A stretch of DNA of 64,000 bases from Gemmobacter fulvus (GCF_018798885.1 NZ_CP076361.1:1240001-1304000), one strand, 5' to 3'. Positions 16,622 to 26,315 are shown, counted from the first letter of the stretch. A program made the numbers and translations. The notes: generated from the letters alone by a model not told the origin.

Positions 16622-19060
16622 ATGACCGACCTGCCCGGCACATCCAAGATCATCATCATCGGCGGCGGCATCATCGGCTGTTCCACCGCCTATCATCTGG
16701 CCAAGATGGGGCTGGAGGTCACGCTGCTGGAACGCAAGAAGCTGACCTCGGGCACCACCTTTCACGCCGCAGGGTTGGTGGGGCAATTGCGCACCTCGGC
16801 CAATATCACGCAGCTTCTGGGCTATTCGGTCGATCTCTACAAACGGCTGGAGGCCGAGACCGGGCAGGCAACCGGCTGGAAGATGAACGGTGGCCTGCGC
16901 CTTGCCTGCAACGCCGAACGCTGGACCGAGGTGAAACGTCAGGCCACCACGGCGCATAGCTTCGGGCTGGACATGCACCTTCTGACCCCGCAGGAGGCGT
17001 TTGATCTCTGGCCGATCATGGCCATCGACGATCTGGTCGGCGCGGCGCTCCTGCCCACCGACGGGCAGGCCAACCCCTCGGACATCACGCTCAGCCTTGC
17101 CAAGGGCGCGCGCATGGCCGGGGCGCGCATCATCGAGGATTGCAAGGTGCTCTCGGTCGAGATCGACCGGGGCATCATCACCGGCGTTGTCACCGAACAG
17201 GGCCGTATCGGCTGTGAAAAGCTGGTCTGCTGCGCCGGGCAATGGACCCGCAATTTTGCCGCCACCGTCGGTGTCAATGTGCCCTTGGTGCCGGTGGAAC
17301 ATCAATATCTGATCACCGAACGCATCGAGGGTCTGCCCGCCAACCTGCCCACCCTGCGCGACCCCGACCGGCTGACCTATTACAAGGAAGAGGTCGGCGG
17401 CCTTGTGATGGGCGGGTATGAGCCGAACCCGATCCTCTGGCGCGATGGCACCATCCCGCAGGGCTTTCACTATACCCTGCTGGAAAACCGCCTTGACCAT
17501 TTTGAACCGCTGATGGAGCTGGCGCTGGGCCGGGTGCCCGCACTGGAAACTGCCGGGATCAAGCAGATGATCAACGGCCCTGAAAGCTTTACCCCGGATG
17601 GCATGTTCATTCTGGGAGAGGCACCGGAGCTGCGCAATTTCTTCGTCGGGGCGGGCTTCAATGCCTTTGGCATCGCCTCGGGTGGCGGCGCGGGCATGGC
17701 GCTGGCCGAATGGGTGGCAAAGGGCGAAGCGCCGTTCGACCTTTGGCCCGCCGACATTCGCCGCTTTGGCCGCCCACATTTCGATACCGACTGGATCCGC
17801 GCCCGCACTTACGAGGCTTATGGCAAACATTACACCATGGCCTGGCCGGGCGAAGAGCATCACTCGGCCCGGCCCAGCCGCCGCTCGCCGCTCTATGACA
17901 CGCTGCTGGCGGCAGGGGCGGTGTTCGGGGAAAAGCTGGGGTGGGAGCGGCCGAACTGGTTCGCAGCCCCGGGCGAACTGGCGCAGGATGTCTATACCTA
18001 TCAGCGCCCGAACTGGCACAGCGCCGTGGCCCGCGAACATCAGGCGGGGCGCAGGGCCGCCATGCTGATCGACCAGAGCTCTTTCGCCAAATTCACCCTG
18101 AAAGGCCCCGATGCCTGCGCCGCCCTGCAATGGATTGCCGCTGCCAATGTGGATCGCCCGGCAGGCAGCCTGATCTATACCCAGATGCTGAACGACAAGG
18201 CCGGTATCGAATGTGATCTGACGGTCACCCGCATCGCAGAAGACGAATATTACATCACCACCGGCACCGGCTTTGCCACCCATGATTTCGACTGGATCGC
18301 GCGCAATATCCCTGCCGGGATGAATGCACAGCTGGTGGATGTGACCTCGGGCTATGCCGTTCTCAGCCTGATGGGGCCAGAGGCGCGCCGCATCCTGCAA
18401 ACGGTGACCCGCGCCGATCTGTCCAATACCGCCTTTCCCTTTGCCACGGCCCGGACCATCGGCATCGCGGGCGCGCCGGTCCGCGCCCTGCGTGTCACCT
18501 ATGTCGGTGAACTGGGGTGGGAGCTGCATATTCCCACCGAATATGCCCATGCCGTCTATGCCGCCCTGCACAGCGCCGGGGCGGCGCATGGGCTGGTCAA
18601 CGCGGGCTATCGCGCGATCGAGTCGATGCGGCTGGAAAAGGGCTATCGCGCCTGGGGGGCCGACATCGGCCCCGATCACACACCCGATGAGGCGGGGCTG
18701 GGCTGGGCGGTCAAGTTCAAATCCGGCATCCCGTTCCGCGGGCGCGCGGCGGTCGCGGCCCAACGCACGGACGGCGTGAAAAAGCTGCTCGCCAGCTTCA
18801 CCGCCGCACCCGAGGTGATCCTTTATGGCCGCGAAACCATCTACCGTGACGGCGCGCGGGTCGGCTGGCTGTCCTCGGGCGGCTATGGCCACACGCTCGG
18901 CCTGTCCATCGGCATGGGCTATGTGCGCAATGCGGCGGGGGTGACGCCGGACCATGTGCTGTCCGGCCAGTATGAGCTGGAGGTGGCGGGCGAGCGCCTG
19001 CCCTGCACCGTCAGCCTGTCGCCGCTTTACGATCCGCACATGGCAAGGGTGAAGGGCTGA
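16622..19060 (+). CDS. DMGDH/sarcosine dehydrogenase-type FAD oxidoreductase with GcvT domains
   Basis: The product is 812 residues: an N-terminal DAO flavin domain, a middle FAO_M region and C-terminal GCV_T plus GCV_T_C folate domains (from about residue 420). The dinucleotide motif IIIGGGIIGCSTAYHL starts near residue 11. His48 in SGTTFHAAGLVG matches the histidine that binds FAD covalently in dimethylglycine and sarcosine dehydrogenases. Such enzymes oxidise an N-methyl group and pass the one-carbon unit to tetrahydrofolate. ATG 16622, 7 bases after the kinase stop and with a GAGGA site, is preferred. It is the last gene of the betaine-type cluster. The substrate could be dimethylglycine, sarcosine or another N-methyl amine. 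Confidence 0.9.
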   Translation: MTDLPGTSKIIIIGGGIIGCSTAYHLAKMGLEVTLLERKKLTSGTTFHAAGLVGQLRTSANITQLLGYSVDLYKRLEAETGQATGWKMNGGLRLACNAERWTEVKRQATTAHSFGLDMHLLTPQEAFDLWPIMAIDDLVGAALLPTDGQANPSDITLSLAKGARMAGARIIEDCKVLSVEIDRGIITGVVTEQGRIGCEKLVCCAGQWTRNFAATVGVNVPLVPVEHQYLITERIEGLPANLPTLRDPDRLTYYKEEVGGLVMGGYEPNPILWRDGTIPQGFHYTLLENRLDHFEPLMELALGRVPALETAGIKQMINGPESFTPDGMFILGEAPELRNFFVGAGFNAFGIASGGGAGMALAEWVAKGEAPFDLWPADIRRFGRPHFDTDWIRARTYEAYGKHYTMAWPGEEHHSARPSRRSPLYDTLLAAGAVFGEKLGWERPNWFAAPGELAQDVYTYQRPNWHSAVAREHQAGRRAAMLIDQSSFAKFTLKGPDACAALQWIAAANVDRPAGSLIYTQMLNDKAGIECDLTVTRIAEDEYYITTGTGFATHDFDWIARNIPAGMNAQLVDVTSGYAVLSLMGPEARRILQTVTRADLSNTAFPFATARTIGIAGAPVRALRVTYVGELGWELHIPTEYAHAVYAALHSAGAAHGLVNAGYRAIESMRLEKGYRAWGADIGPDHTPDEAGLGWAVKFKSGIPFRGRAAVAAQRTDGVKKLLASFTAAPEVILYGRETIYRDGARVGWLSSGGYGHTLGLSIGMGYVRNAAGVTPDHVLSGQYELEVAGERLPCTVSLSPLYDPHMARVKG

Positions 19061-19080
19061 CCCCCGTTGCGCCGCCGGAG

Positions 19081-19109
19081 ATGCCCTGCTGATCTGAGCG
19101 TCAGGGCAT
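19081..19109. terminator. Inverted repeat between the flavoenzyme and adenine deaminase genes
   Basis: ATGCCCTG (19081-19088) and CAGGGCAT (19102-19109) pair across a 13-base loop. The right arm includes the last codons of the convergent adenine deaminase gene. It could act as a weak shared terminator; there is no T-run. Confidence 0.35.
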
Positions 19110-20801
19110 TACCTCGAACCGATCCACATCCACCATGCCGTGATCGGTGATCTTCAGATGCGGGATCACCGGCAGCGCCAGAAACGCCAGTTGCAGGAAG
19201 GGTTCCTCCAGCACCACGCCCAAGGATTTTGCCGCCGCCCGCAGCGCGATCAGATCATCGCGCACCACCTCGAACGGCTCAAGGCTCATCAGACCAGCCA
19301 CCGGCAGCGCCAGTTCGGCCAGAACCTTGCCGCCCTCCACCACCACGAACCCGCCCTCGATCTCGCCCAGACGGTTCGCTGCCAGCGCCATATCGGCATA
19401 GTCCGCACCCACCACGGCGATATTGTGATGGTCATGGCAGACGGTCGAGGCAATCGCGCCGCGCTGCAAGCCAAAGCCTTTCACGAACCCCGTGGCCTTG
19501 TTGCCATTGACGCCATGCCGTTCGATCACCGCGATCTTGACCAGATCCCGGGCAATGTCAGGCCGCTTGTCGCCGCCTTCGGGCGCAATGTCATAGGTCA
19601 GATGTTCGGTGATGATCTTGCCCGGCAGGATCCCGATCACCGGCGTCTCCACCCGGTTGCCGCCGGTGCGGAAATCCTGCGTCGCAACGCGCGCCGCTTT
19701 CACCGAATGGCGCGCGACGGGGGGCACGATCTCGCGCGCGGCAAAGGCCGCCTCGCCCACCCGCACACCGCCGGTAAACACCATCTCGGGGCGGCACTCT
19801 GCCAGATCCGGCAGCACCACGATATCGGCGCGTTTGCCCGGCGCGATCAGCCCCCGGTCCTTCAGCCCGAACGCCTCCGCCGCCGACAGCGACGCGGCGC
19901 GATACACCGCCAGCGGCGGGCAGCCCAGCGCAATCGCCGTGCGGATCATGTAATCCAGATGGCCATGTTCCGCGATGTCCAGCGGGTTGCGGTCATCGGT
20001 GCACAGGCACAGATAGGGCGAATGGCGCTCGGTCAGCAGCGGCGCCAAGGCGTGCAAATCCTTGGAGACAGAGCCCTCGCGGATCAGCACCCGCATCCCC
20101 TTGCGCAGCTTTTCCAGCGCCTCATCGGCGGTTGTCGCCTCATGTTCGGTGCGGATCCCCGCCGCAATATAGCCGTTCAGATCACGCCCGCGCAGCAGCG
20201 GCGCATGGCCGTCGATATGCCGCCCACGAAACGCCTCCAGCTTGGCCATGCAGCCGGGGTCTTTCATCAGTACGCCCGGATAATTCATGAACTCCGCCAG
20301 ACCGATCACCCGCGGATGATCCATCAGCGGCGCAATATCGCCCGCCTCAAGCCGCGCGCCGGTGGTTTCCATATGGGTCGAGGGCACGCAAGAACTCAGC
20401 TGGACCCGGATATCCATCACCGTCCGCGCCGAGGCTTCCAGAAAATAACCGATCCCCTCCAGCCCGCAGACATTGGCGATCTCATGCGGATCACAGATCG
20501 CCGTCGTCACCCCATGCGGCGATACACAGCGGTCGAACTCATAGGGCGTCACCAGACTGCTTTCGATGTGCAGATGCGTGTCGATGAAACCGGGAACAAG
20601 GATTTTCCCGGTCACATCCACCACCTCGCGCCCCTCATAGTGATCGAACACCCCGACGATCACCCCGCCACAGATCGCCACATCCCCGGCGATCAGCGCG
20701 CCCGAAATCAGGTCGAACACCTGCCCGCCGCGCAAGACCAGATCGGCGGGGGTCAGACCGCGCCCTTGGTCGATCAGATCGGAAAGCTGCGGCTGCGCCA
20801 T
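19101..20801 (-). CDS. ade: Adenine deaminase
   Basis: This 566-residue amidohydrolase-superfamily enzyme converts adenine to hypoxanthine and ammonia in purine salvage. Visible features are the metal-binding [45 protein letters not shown], the [14 protein letters not shown] return of the small beta domain, and the C-terminal adenase domain with [12 protein letters not shown]. Length and motif order match bacterial Ade. The start has an AAGGAG site. It is convergent with the betaine-type cluster and divergent from the DMT transporter. Confidence 0.95.
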   Translation of the reverse strand: MAQPQLSDLIDQGRGLTPADLVLRGGQVFDLISGALIAGDVAICGGVIVGVFDHYEGREVVDVTGKILVPGFIDTHLHIESSLVTPYEFDRCVSPHGVTTAICDPHEIANVCGLEGIGYFLEASARTVMDIRVQLSSCVPSTHMETTGARLEAGDIAPLMDHPRVIGLAEFMNYPGVLMKDPGCMAKLEAFRGRHIDGHAPLLRGRDLNGYIAAGIRTEHEATTADEALEKLRKGMRVLIREGSVSKDLHALAPLLTERHSPYLCLCTDDRNPLDIAEHGHLDYMIRTAIALGCPPLAVYRAASLSAAEAFGLKDRGLIAPGKRADIVVLPDLAECRPEMVFTGGVRVGEAAFAAREIVPPVARHSVKAARVATQDFRTGGNRVETPVIGILPGKIITEHLTYDIAPEGGDKRPDIARDLVKIAVIERHGVNGNKATGFVKGFGLQRGAIASTVCHDHHNIAVVGADYADMALAANRLGEIEGGFVVVEGGKVLAELALPVAGLMSLEPFEVVRDDLIALRAAAKSLGVVLEEPFLQLAFLALPVIPHLKITDHGMVDVDRFEVMP

Positions 20802-20918
20802 GGGGAAACTCCTTTTCCGCCAGTCAAGCCCAAGCGCCGCACCGCCGCAAGCGCCGTTTCACCCTTGCACCCGGGCGGTCAGGATGCCACCCCTAGGGCG
20901 AACAACCGGAGCCTGCCC

Positions 20919-21848
20919 ATGCCCGCCCTTCGTGGCCCCCTCCGTGGCATCGCCCTCAAGGTGATGTCGGTCGTGGTGTTCATCGCCATGTCAGCCCTGA
21001 TCAAATCCACATCGCAACATGTGCCGGCGGGCGAGGCGGTGTTCTTCCGCTCGCTCTTTGCCATGCCGGTGATCGTGGTCTGGCTGATCCTGCGCGCCGA
21101 ACTGGCAACCGGCCTGCGCACGGTGAACCCGATGGGCCATGTCTGGCGCGGCGTGGTCGGCACCTGCGCGATGGGGCTGGGCTTTGCCGGGCTGGCCTAT
21201 CTGCCCCTGCCGGAAGTGACCGCCATCGGATATGCCGCGCCGCTGCTGACCGTCATCTTCGCCGCGATGTTTCTGGGCGAAGAGGTCCGCATCTTCCGCA
21301 TTTCCGCCGTGGCGCTCGGCATGGCCGGGGTGATGATCGTGCTCTGGCCACGCCTGACCATCGTGCAGGGCGAGGCTCTGGGCCATGCCGAGGCGCTGGG
21401 GGCCATGCTTGTGCTGGGCGGCGCGGTTTTTGCCGCACTGGCGCAGGTCTTCGTGCGCAAGCTGGTCACAACCGAAAAAACCCCCGCCATCGTGTTCTGG
21501 TTCTCGCTGACCGCCACCCTGCTGTCCTTCGTGACCCTGCCCTTCGGCTGGGTCATCCCCTCTGCCACCGAGGCCGCCGTGCTGATTTTCGCCGGGCTGC
21601 TCGGCGGGATCGGCCAGATCCTGCTGACCTCCAGCTACCGCGAGGCGGATGCCTCGGTCATCGCACCATTCGATTACGCCTCGATGCTGTTCGCGCTCGC
21701 CTTTGGTTATTTCTTCTTTGATGAAGTGCCCACTCTCACCATGCTGGCCGGGGCGGCACTCATCATCACCGCAGGCATCCTGATCATCTGGCGCGAACGC
21801 CGCTTGGGCCTGGAACGCGCCCGCCAACGCAAGGCGATGACGCCGTAA
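20919..21848 (+). CDS. DMT-superfamily (EamA) transporter
   Basis: This 309-residue membrane protein is a ten-helix drug/metabolite transporter with two EamA repeats: AEAVFFRSLFAMPVIVVWL with PLPEVTAIGYAAPLLTVIFA in the first half, and VIAPFDYASMLFALAFGYFF in the second. Members export amino acids, metabolites or drugs; the substrate is unknown. The start at 20919 gives a normal first helix (GIALKVMSVVVFIAMSAL). A copy of the TATTTTTGC repeat lies 10 bases past its stop, oriented with the opposite strand. It is divergent from ade with a 117-base spacer in which I see no clear operator. Confidence 0.9.
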   Translation: MPALRGPLRGIALKVMSVVVFIAMSALIKSTSQHVPAGEAVFFRSLFAMPVIVVWLILRAELATGLRTVNPMGHVWRGVVGTCAMGLGFAGLAYLPLPEVTAIGYAAPLLTVIFAAMFLGEEVRIFRISAVALGMAGVMIVLWPRLTIVQGEALGHAEALGAMLVLGGAVFAALAQVFVRKLVTTEKTPAIVFWFSLTATLLSFVTLPFGWVIPSATEAAVLIFAGLLGGIGQILLTSSYREADASVIAPFDYASMLFALAFGYFFFDEVPTLTMLAGAALIITAGILIIWRERRLGLERARQRKAMTP

Positions 21849-21857
21849 CCCCAGCTA

Positions 21858-21881
21858 ACTTGCATTTTGCAAAAATACTCA
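21858..21881 (-). repeat. Copy 1 of the TATTTTTGC intergenic element
   Basis: This 24-base sequence is an exact inverted copy of 34074-34097 and reads TGAGTATTTTTGCAAAATGC on the minus strand. On that strand it lies downstream of the UDG stop (21982), after two GC hairpins at 21902-21917 and 21929-21944. The rest of 21849-21981 shows no gene. Confidence 0.85.
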
Positions 21882-21981
21882 ACACCGGCTGCCGTGCCTC
21901 CGCCCTGCGGCAAGGGCGCACCAGCCGACCCTGCGGCTGCAGGGGGCTCGATGCCCGCTGCACCCGCCCCGCCGGTCTCCG

Positions 21982-22791
21982 TTACCCCCTCAGCCGCGCC
22001 TGCAAGGCCAGCAGATCGGCCCAGGCCTCACGCTTCGCCGCCGGGTTGCGCAGCAGATAGGCCGGGTGCAGCATCGGCAGCACCGGCTTGCCCCAGGCCT
22101 GCGCCCAGCTGCCGCGCAGCCGGGTGATGCCCCGGCTGCCCAGCACCGCCTGCGCGGGCGTATTGCCCATGACCACGATCACCTCCGGGTCGATCAGCGC
22201 GGCATGTCGGGCCAGAAACGGCCCCATCATCGCCATTTCCTCCGCCGTCGGCTCGCGGTTGGAGGGCGGACGCCAGGGCATCACATTGGTGATGTAAAGC
22301 CCGGTTGCCGCATCGGCACTGTCGCGCCGCAGCCCGATGGCCGCAAACATCCGGTCCAGCAATTGCCCGGCCCGGCCCACGAAGGGCCGCCCTTCGATAT
22401 CCTCGTCGCGGCCCGGCGCCTCGCCGATCACCATGACCCGCGCCTGTGGCAGCCCGTCACAAAACACCGTGCTCTTGGCCCCGCGCTTCAGCTCGCAATG
22501 GCCATAGGCGCTGATCGCCGCACGCAATTCTTCCAGCGTGGTGGCGGCAGCGGCGGCGCGGCGCGCCTCGGCCACCGCATCGACGCGCGGCGCGGCCACC
22601 GGCTCTGGCGCAGGTGCAGCACTGCGGCGCGGCGCGGCGGCAGGGGCCGCAGGTTCGCGCACCGGCTCTGCCAGCTCATAGCGGTTGAGCGGCGCATCCC
22701 CCACGGGATCAAAGCCGCCCAATTCCTGTTGCCAGACCAGCGCCGCATATGCCGCGTGCCAATCGCCCAGAATGTCGGTTTCGATTCCCAT
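21982..22791 (-). CDS. Uracil-DNA glycosylase, family 4-like, lacking most iron-sulphur cysteines
   Basis: This 269-residue protein begins with a Pro/Ala-rich linker (residues 40-80) and continues with a UDG domain. Motif 1 is VIGEAPGRDEDIEGRPFVGR (residues 121-140), then NVMPWRPPSNREPT and motif 3 LHPAYLLRNP (241-250). It should excise uracil from DNA. Canonical family 4 enzymes have four Cys ligands for a [4Fe-4S] cluster. Here only Cys99 and Cys111 remain, and the canonical positions in NVxxC and EExxxC are Trp173 and Met189. ATG 22791 is chosen because the upstream frame is low-complexity. It is divergent from pyrB with a 140-base spacer. Confidence 0.88.
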   Translation of the reverse strand: MGIETDILGDWHAAYAALVWQQELGGFDPVGDAPLNRYELAEPVREPAAPAAAPRRSAAPAPEPVAAPRVDAVAEARRAAAAATTLEELRAAISAYGHCELKRGAKSTVFCDGLPQARVMVIGEAPGRDEDIEGRPFVGRAGQLLDRMFAAIGLRRDSADAATGLYITNVMPWRPPSNREPTAEEMAMMGPFLARHAALIDPEVIVVMGNTPAQAVLGSRGITRLRGSWAQAWGKPVLPMLHPAYLLRNPAAKREAWADLLALQARLRG

Positions 22792-22931
22792 GCAGCACAG
22801 CCTAGGCGCTTGGCCGGTGTGCCGCAACCAGATGGCTTGTCGCCTCGCCCGGCTCTGCCTATAACCGCGCGAACCGCCGCCACCCGATCCGCCTGCCCGA
22901 TCACGCCCCATCACCCCGCAGGGAGAGCCCC

Positions 22932-23894
22932 ATGAGTTTCCGCGCCCGCCACCTTCTCGGGATCGAACATCTGGCCCCCGATGAAATCCGCTCGGTGCTC
23001 GATCTCGCCGACCGATATGTCGATCTGAACCGCCGCACCGTCAAAAGCTCTGACGCACTGGCAGGCATGACCCAGATCAACATGTTCTTCGAAAACTCCA
23101 CCCGCACACAGGCGAGTTTTGAACTTGCCGGCAAACGGCTGGGGGCGGATGTGATGAACATGTCGGTCGCACAATCCTCGGTGAAGAAAGGCGAAACGCT
23201 GATCGACACCGCGATGACGCTGAACGCGATGCACCCCGATCTGCTGGTGGTGCGGCATCCCAGCTCCGGTGCGGTCAACCTCTTGGCCAGCAAGGTGAAT
23301 TGCGCCGTGCTGAACGCCGGCGACGGGCGGCATGAGCACCCGACCCAGGCGCTGCTGGATGCGCTGACCATCCGCCGCGCCAAGGGCCGGATCCAGCGCC
23401 TGACCGTGGCAATCTGCGGCGACATCGCGCATAGCCGGGTGGCGCGGTCGAACCTGATCTTGCTGGGCAAGATGGAAAACCGCATCCGCCTGATCGCGCC
23501 GCCCACCCTTATGCCCTCGGGCGTGAACGAATTCGGCTGCGAGGTGTTCGACGACATGCGCGAAGGCCTGCGCGGCGCGGATGTGGTGATGATGCTGCGG
23601 CTTCAGAAAGAGCGGATGGATGGCGGGTTCATTCCGTCGGAACGCGAATATTACCACCGCTATGGCCTTGATGCCGAAAAGCTGGCCCATGCCAATCCCG
23701 AAGCCATCGTGATGCACCCCGGCCCGATGAACCGCGGGGTCGAGATTGACGGCGAGATTGCCGATGACATCAACCGGTCGGTGATTCAGGAACAAGTGGA
23801 AATGGGTGTGGCCGTGCGCATGGCCTGCATGGACCTGCTGGCCCGCAACCTGCGCCGCGAGCGCGGCGCGAAGGCCGTGGGGGCCATGGTGTGA
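22932..23894 (+). CDS. pyrB: Aspartate carbamoyltransferase catalytic subunit
   Basis: This 320-residue ATCase forms N-carbamoyl-aspartate in pyrimidine synthesis. The carbamoyl-phosphate loop [20 protein letters not shown] is near residue 50, SSVKKGET carries the 80s-loop lysine, [10 protein letters not shown] supplies the His/Gln, and [11 protein letters not shown] is near the C-terminus. No pyrI regulatory subunit is adjacent; instead a pseudo-dihydroorotase follows two genes later, as in Pseudomonas-type ATCases. The last bases overlap the start of the next gene (GTGA at 23891). Confidence 0.97.
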   Translation: MSFRARHLLGIEHLAPDEIRSVLDLADRYVDLNRRTVKSSDALAGMTQINMFFENSTRTQASFELAGKRLGADVMNMSVAQSSVKKGETLIDTAMTLNAMHPDLLVVRHPSSGAVNLLASKVNCAVLNAGDGRHEHPTQALLDALTIRRAKGRIQRLTVAICGDIAHSRVARSNLILLGKMENRIRLIAPPTLMPSGVNEFGCEVFDDMREGLRGADVVMMLRLQKERMDGGFIPSEREYYHRYGLDAEKLAHANPEAIVMHPGPMNRGVEIDGEIADDINRSVIQEQVEMGVAVRMACMDLLARNLRRERGAKAVGAMV

Positions 23895-24400
23895 CGCCCC
23901 GACCCGATCCGGCGCAGGGCGAGCTGATCCTGTGGCAGGGCCGCCCCGAAGGTCGCGCGCCGCTGGATGTTGCGCGCCCGGCTGAAATCCTGTTCGGCTT
24001 TGCCTTCCTGCTGTTTTCGGTGTTCTGGATGCAGAAGGCGATGGAAAGCGGCAATATCCTGTGGATGGCCGGGCTGATCTTCTTTGGTCTGGGCCTGCGT
24101 TTCGCGGTGATCCGGCCCTATCTGCCGCGCCTGCGCGCCCGCTTTGCCCGGTATACGCTGACCAACCGCCGCGCCGTGGTGGCGCTGCACTGGCCGGTGA
24201 TCGGGATGCGGCAGCAGGCGCTGATCGTCACCCCCGCGACGATTGTTGATACCGACAGTCAGGATCCGGCGACGATCACGCTGCGCCAGATCCTCACCGG
24301 GCGCGAGGGTGCCCGCCCGGCCACGCTGCAATTCGAACGGATCAGCGAGGCCCGGCATGTGCTGGACCTGATCCGCACTGTCCAGAAAGGGGCCGCATGA
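23891..24400 (+). CDS. Small membrane protein between pyrB and pseudo-pyrC
   Basis: This 169-residue protein starts at a GTG that overlaps the pyrB stop. It has two adjacent hydrophobic segments (about residues 33-67: [16 protein letters not shown] and [16 protein letters not shown]). A soluble part resembling a bacterial PH-type (bPH2) fold follows, with [11 protein letters not shown] and a C-terminal [10 protein letters not shown] helix. I do not recognise a function. Overlap with both neighbours shows co-translation with the pyrimidine genes, but nothing in it suggests a pyrimidine enzyme. Confidence 0.8.
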   Translation: MTPRPDPAQGELILWQGRPEGRAPLDVARPAEILFGFAFLLFSVFWMQKAMESGNILWMAGLIFFGLGLRFAVIRPYLPRLRARFARYTLTNRRAVVALHWPVIGMRQQALIVTPATIVDTDSQDPATITLRQILTGREGARPATLQFERISEARHVLDLIRTVQKGAA

Positions 24401-25671
24401 TGCTGCACTTCACCAATGCCCGACTGATCAACCCGGAAACCGGCAGCGATGACCTTGGCAGCCTGACCATCGCGGATGGCGTGATCACGGCGCTGGATGG
24501 CCCCCTGCCCGAAGGCACGGTTTCGGTCGATTGTGGTGGCAAATGTCTGGCCCCCGGCATCGTCGACATCGGTGTGAAGATCGGCGAGCCGGGCGAGCGG
24601 CACCGCGAAAGCTTCAAATCCGCAGGTCTGGCGGCGGCGGCGGGCGGCGTGACGACGCTGATCGCCCGCCCCGACACCACCCCCGCCATCGACACGCCCG
24701 AAGTGCTGGAATTCGTGACACGCCGCGCCGCCGAAGCCAGCCCGGTGCGCATCCGCCATATGGCCGCGCTGACCAAGGGGCGGCAGGGGCACGAGATGAC
24801 CGAGATCGGCTTTCTGCTCGATGCCGGGGCGATTGCATTCACCGATGCCGATGCGGTCAGCACCGACACCAAGGCGTTGTCACGCGCCTTCACCTATGCC
24901 CGCAGCCTTGGCGCGCTGGTGATCTGCCATCCGCAGGAACCCGCGCTGTCCAAGGGGGCGGCGGTTACATCGGGCAAGTTCGCCTCGCTGCGCGGGCTGC
25001 CCGGCGTGCATCCGATGGCCGAACGCATGGGATTTGACCGCGACATGGCGCTGGTGGAAATGACCGGCGTTGCCTATCACGCCGATCAGATCACCTGCGC
25101 CCGCAGCCTGCCCGCGCTGGAGCGCGCCAAGCGCAACGGGTTGAACGTCAGCGCCGGTGTGTCGATCCATCACCTGACGCTGAACGACATCGACGTGGGC
25201 GATTACCGCACCTTCTTCAAGCTGACGCCGCCGCTGCGCCCCGAAGAGGACCGGCTGGCGGTGGTGGCGGCGGTGGCCGACGGGCTGATCGACGTGATCT
25301 GTTCGATGCACACCCCGGCCGATGAAGAAAGCAAACGCCTGCCGTTTGAAGAAGCGGCCTCGGGTGCGGTGGCGCTGGAAACCTTTCTGCCCGCCGCGAT
25401 GCGGCTCTATCATGCGGGCAGCCTGACCCTGCCGCAACTGTGGCGTGCCATGGCGCTGAACCCGGCGCGACGGCTCGGCCTGCCGCAGGGGCGGCTGGCG
25501 GTGGGGGCGCCTGCCGATCTGGTGCTGTTCGACCCGGATGCGCCCTTCCTGCTGGACCGTTTCAAGCTTCAGTCCAAATCCAAGAACACCCCCTTTGACG
25601 GACAGCGCATGGAGGGTAAGGTTCTGGCAACCTATGTCGGCGGCAAGCGCGTTTTCGCGGCAGGAGAATGA
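24397..25671 (+). CDS. pyrC: Dihydroorotase homologue, probably inactive (PyrC'/pDHO)
   Basis: This 424-residue protein aligns with class I dihydroorotase over its whole length (APGIVDIG near residue 52, HHLTLND near 258, APADLVLFDP near the end). Two metal/catalytic motifs are broken. The D-x-H-x-H metal site reads D57-I-G59-V-K61, and the catalytic Asp of the TDHAPH motif is Met304 in ICSMHTPADE. Pseudo-dihydroorotases of this kind are known as non-catalytic partners needed for assembly of some bacterial ATCases. Placement two genes after pyrB supports that role. An active pyrC should lie elsewhere. It starts in the stop of the preceding gene; plsY follows. Confidence 0.9.
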   Translation: MMLHFTNARLINPETGSDDLGSLTIADGVITALDGPLPEGTVSVDCGGKCLAPGIVDIGVKIGEPGERHRESFKSAGLAAAAGGVTTLIARPDTTPAIDTPEVLEFVTRRAAEASPVRIRHMAALTKGRQGHEMTEIGFLLDAGAIAFTDADAVSTDTKALSRAFTYARSLGALVICHPQEPALSKGAAVTSGKFASLRGLPGVHPMAERMGFDRDMALVEMTGVAYHADQITCARSLPALERAKRNGLNVSAGVSIHHLTLNDIDVGDYRTFFKLTPPLRPEEDRLAVVAAVADGLIDVICSMHTPADEESKRLPFEEAASGAVALETFLPAAMRLYHAGSLTLPQLWRAMALNPARRLGLPQGRLAVGAPADLVLFDPDAPFLLDRFKLQSKSKNTPFDGQRMEGKVLATYVGGKRVFAAGE

Positions 25672-25674
25672 TGG

Positions 25675-26286
25675 ATGCCTCACTTCACCAGTGATCCCAT
25701 GACCTTGGCCGTCGTGGCCTTTCTGTCTTATCTGCTGGGCTCGGTGCCGTTCGGGCTGGTGATCACCCGCGCGCTTGGCCTTGGCGATCTGCGCCAGATC
25801 GGCTCGGGCAATATCGGGGCCACGAATGTGCTGCGCACCGGCAACAAGGGGGCGGCGTTTGCGACGCTGATCCTTGATGCCGCCAAGGGCGGGGTGGCGG
25901 TGCTGATCGCGCGGGCCGTGGCCGGGCCGGATGCCGCGCAGGTTGCGGCGCTGGCGGCCTTTCTGGGCCATCTGTTTCCGCTGTTCCTGAACTTCAAGGG
26001 CGGCAAGGGCGTGGCCACCTTTCTGGGCACGCTGCTGGCCCTGTCCTGGCCTGTCGGGCTGGCGGTCTGTGCCAGCTGGCTGGTGGCCGCGCTGATCTTC
26101 CGCATCTCGTCGCTCGCGGCGCTGATTGCGGCGGCCTCGTCGACCTTCTGGATGATCGGCTTTGGCGAAGGGCGGATGCTGCTGCTGGGCATGGTGCTGA
26201 CGCTGCTGGTGTTTTACCGCCACGCCGCCAATATCGCCCGCCTGAAAGCCGGGACCGAGCCGAAGATCGGCAAGAAACAGGCCTGA
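25675..26286 (+). CDS. plsY: Acyl-phosphate glycerol-3-phosphate acyltransferase PlsY
   Basis: This 203-residue inner-membrane enzyme transfers an acyl group from acyl-phosphate to glycerol 3-phosphate, the first step of phospholipid synthesis. The three known motifs are present: GSVPFGLV, then IGSGNIGATNVLRTG, and LFLNFKGGKGVATFLG, with about five hydrophobic helices. It starts 3 bases after the pseudo-pyrC stop, with an AGGAG site inside that gene's end. It closes the pyrB operon; a perfect hairpin follows. Confidence 0.95.
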   Translation: MPHFTSDPMTLAVVAFLSYLLGSVPFGLVITRALGLGDLRQIGSGNIGATNVLRTGNKGAAFATLILDAAKGGVAVLIARAVAGPDAAQVAALAAFLGHLFPLFLNFKGGKGVATFLGTLLALSWPVGLAVCASWLVAALIFRISSLAALIAAASSTFWMIGFGEGRMLLLGMVLTLLVFYRHAANIARLKAGTEPKIGKKQA

Positions 26287-26315
26287 CGACGCGCTAACGC
26301 CCCTTCGCAAGGACA

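Noticed and set aside
16343-19039. Long minus-strand open frame (about 900 codons) opposite the DMGDH-type gene
   Set aside because: It lies antisense to a gene with clear flavin and GcvT motifs and has shadow-like composition.
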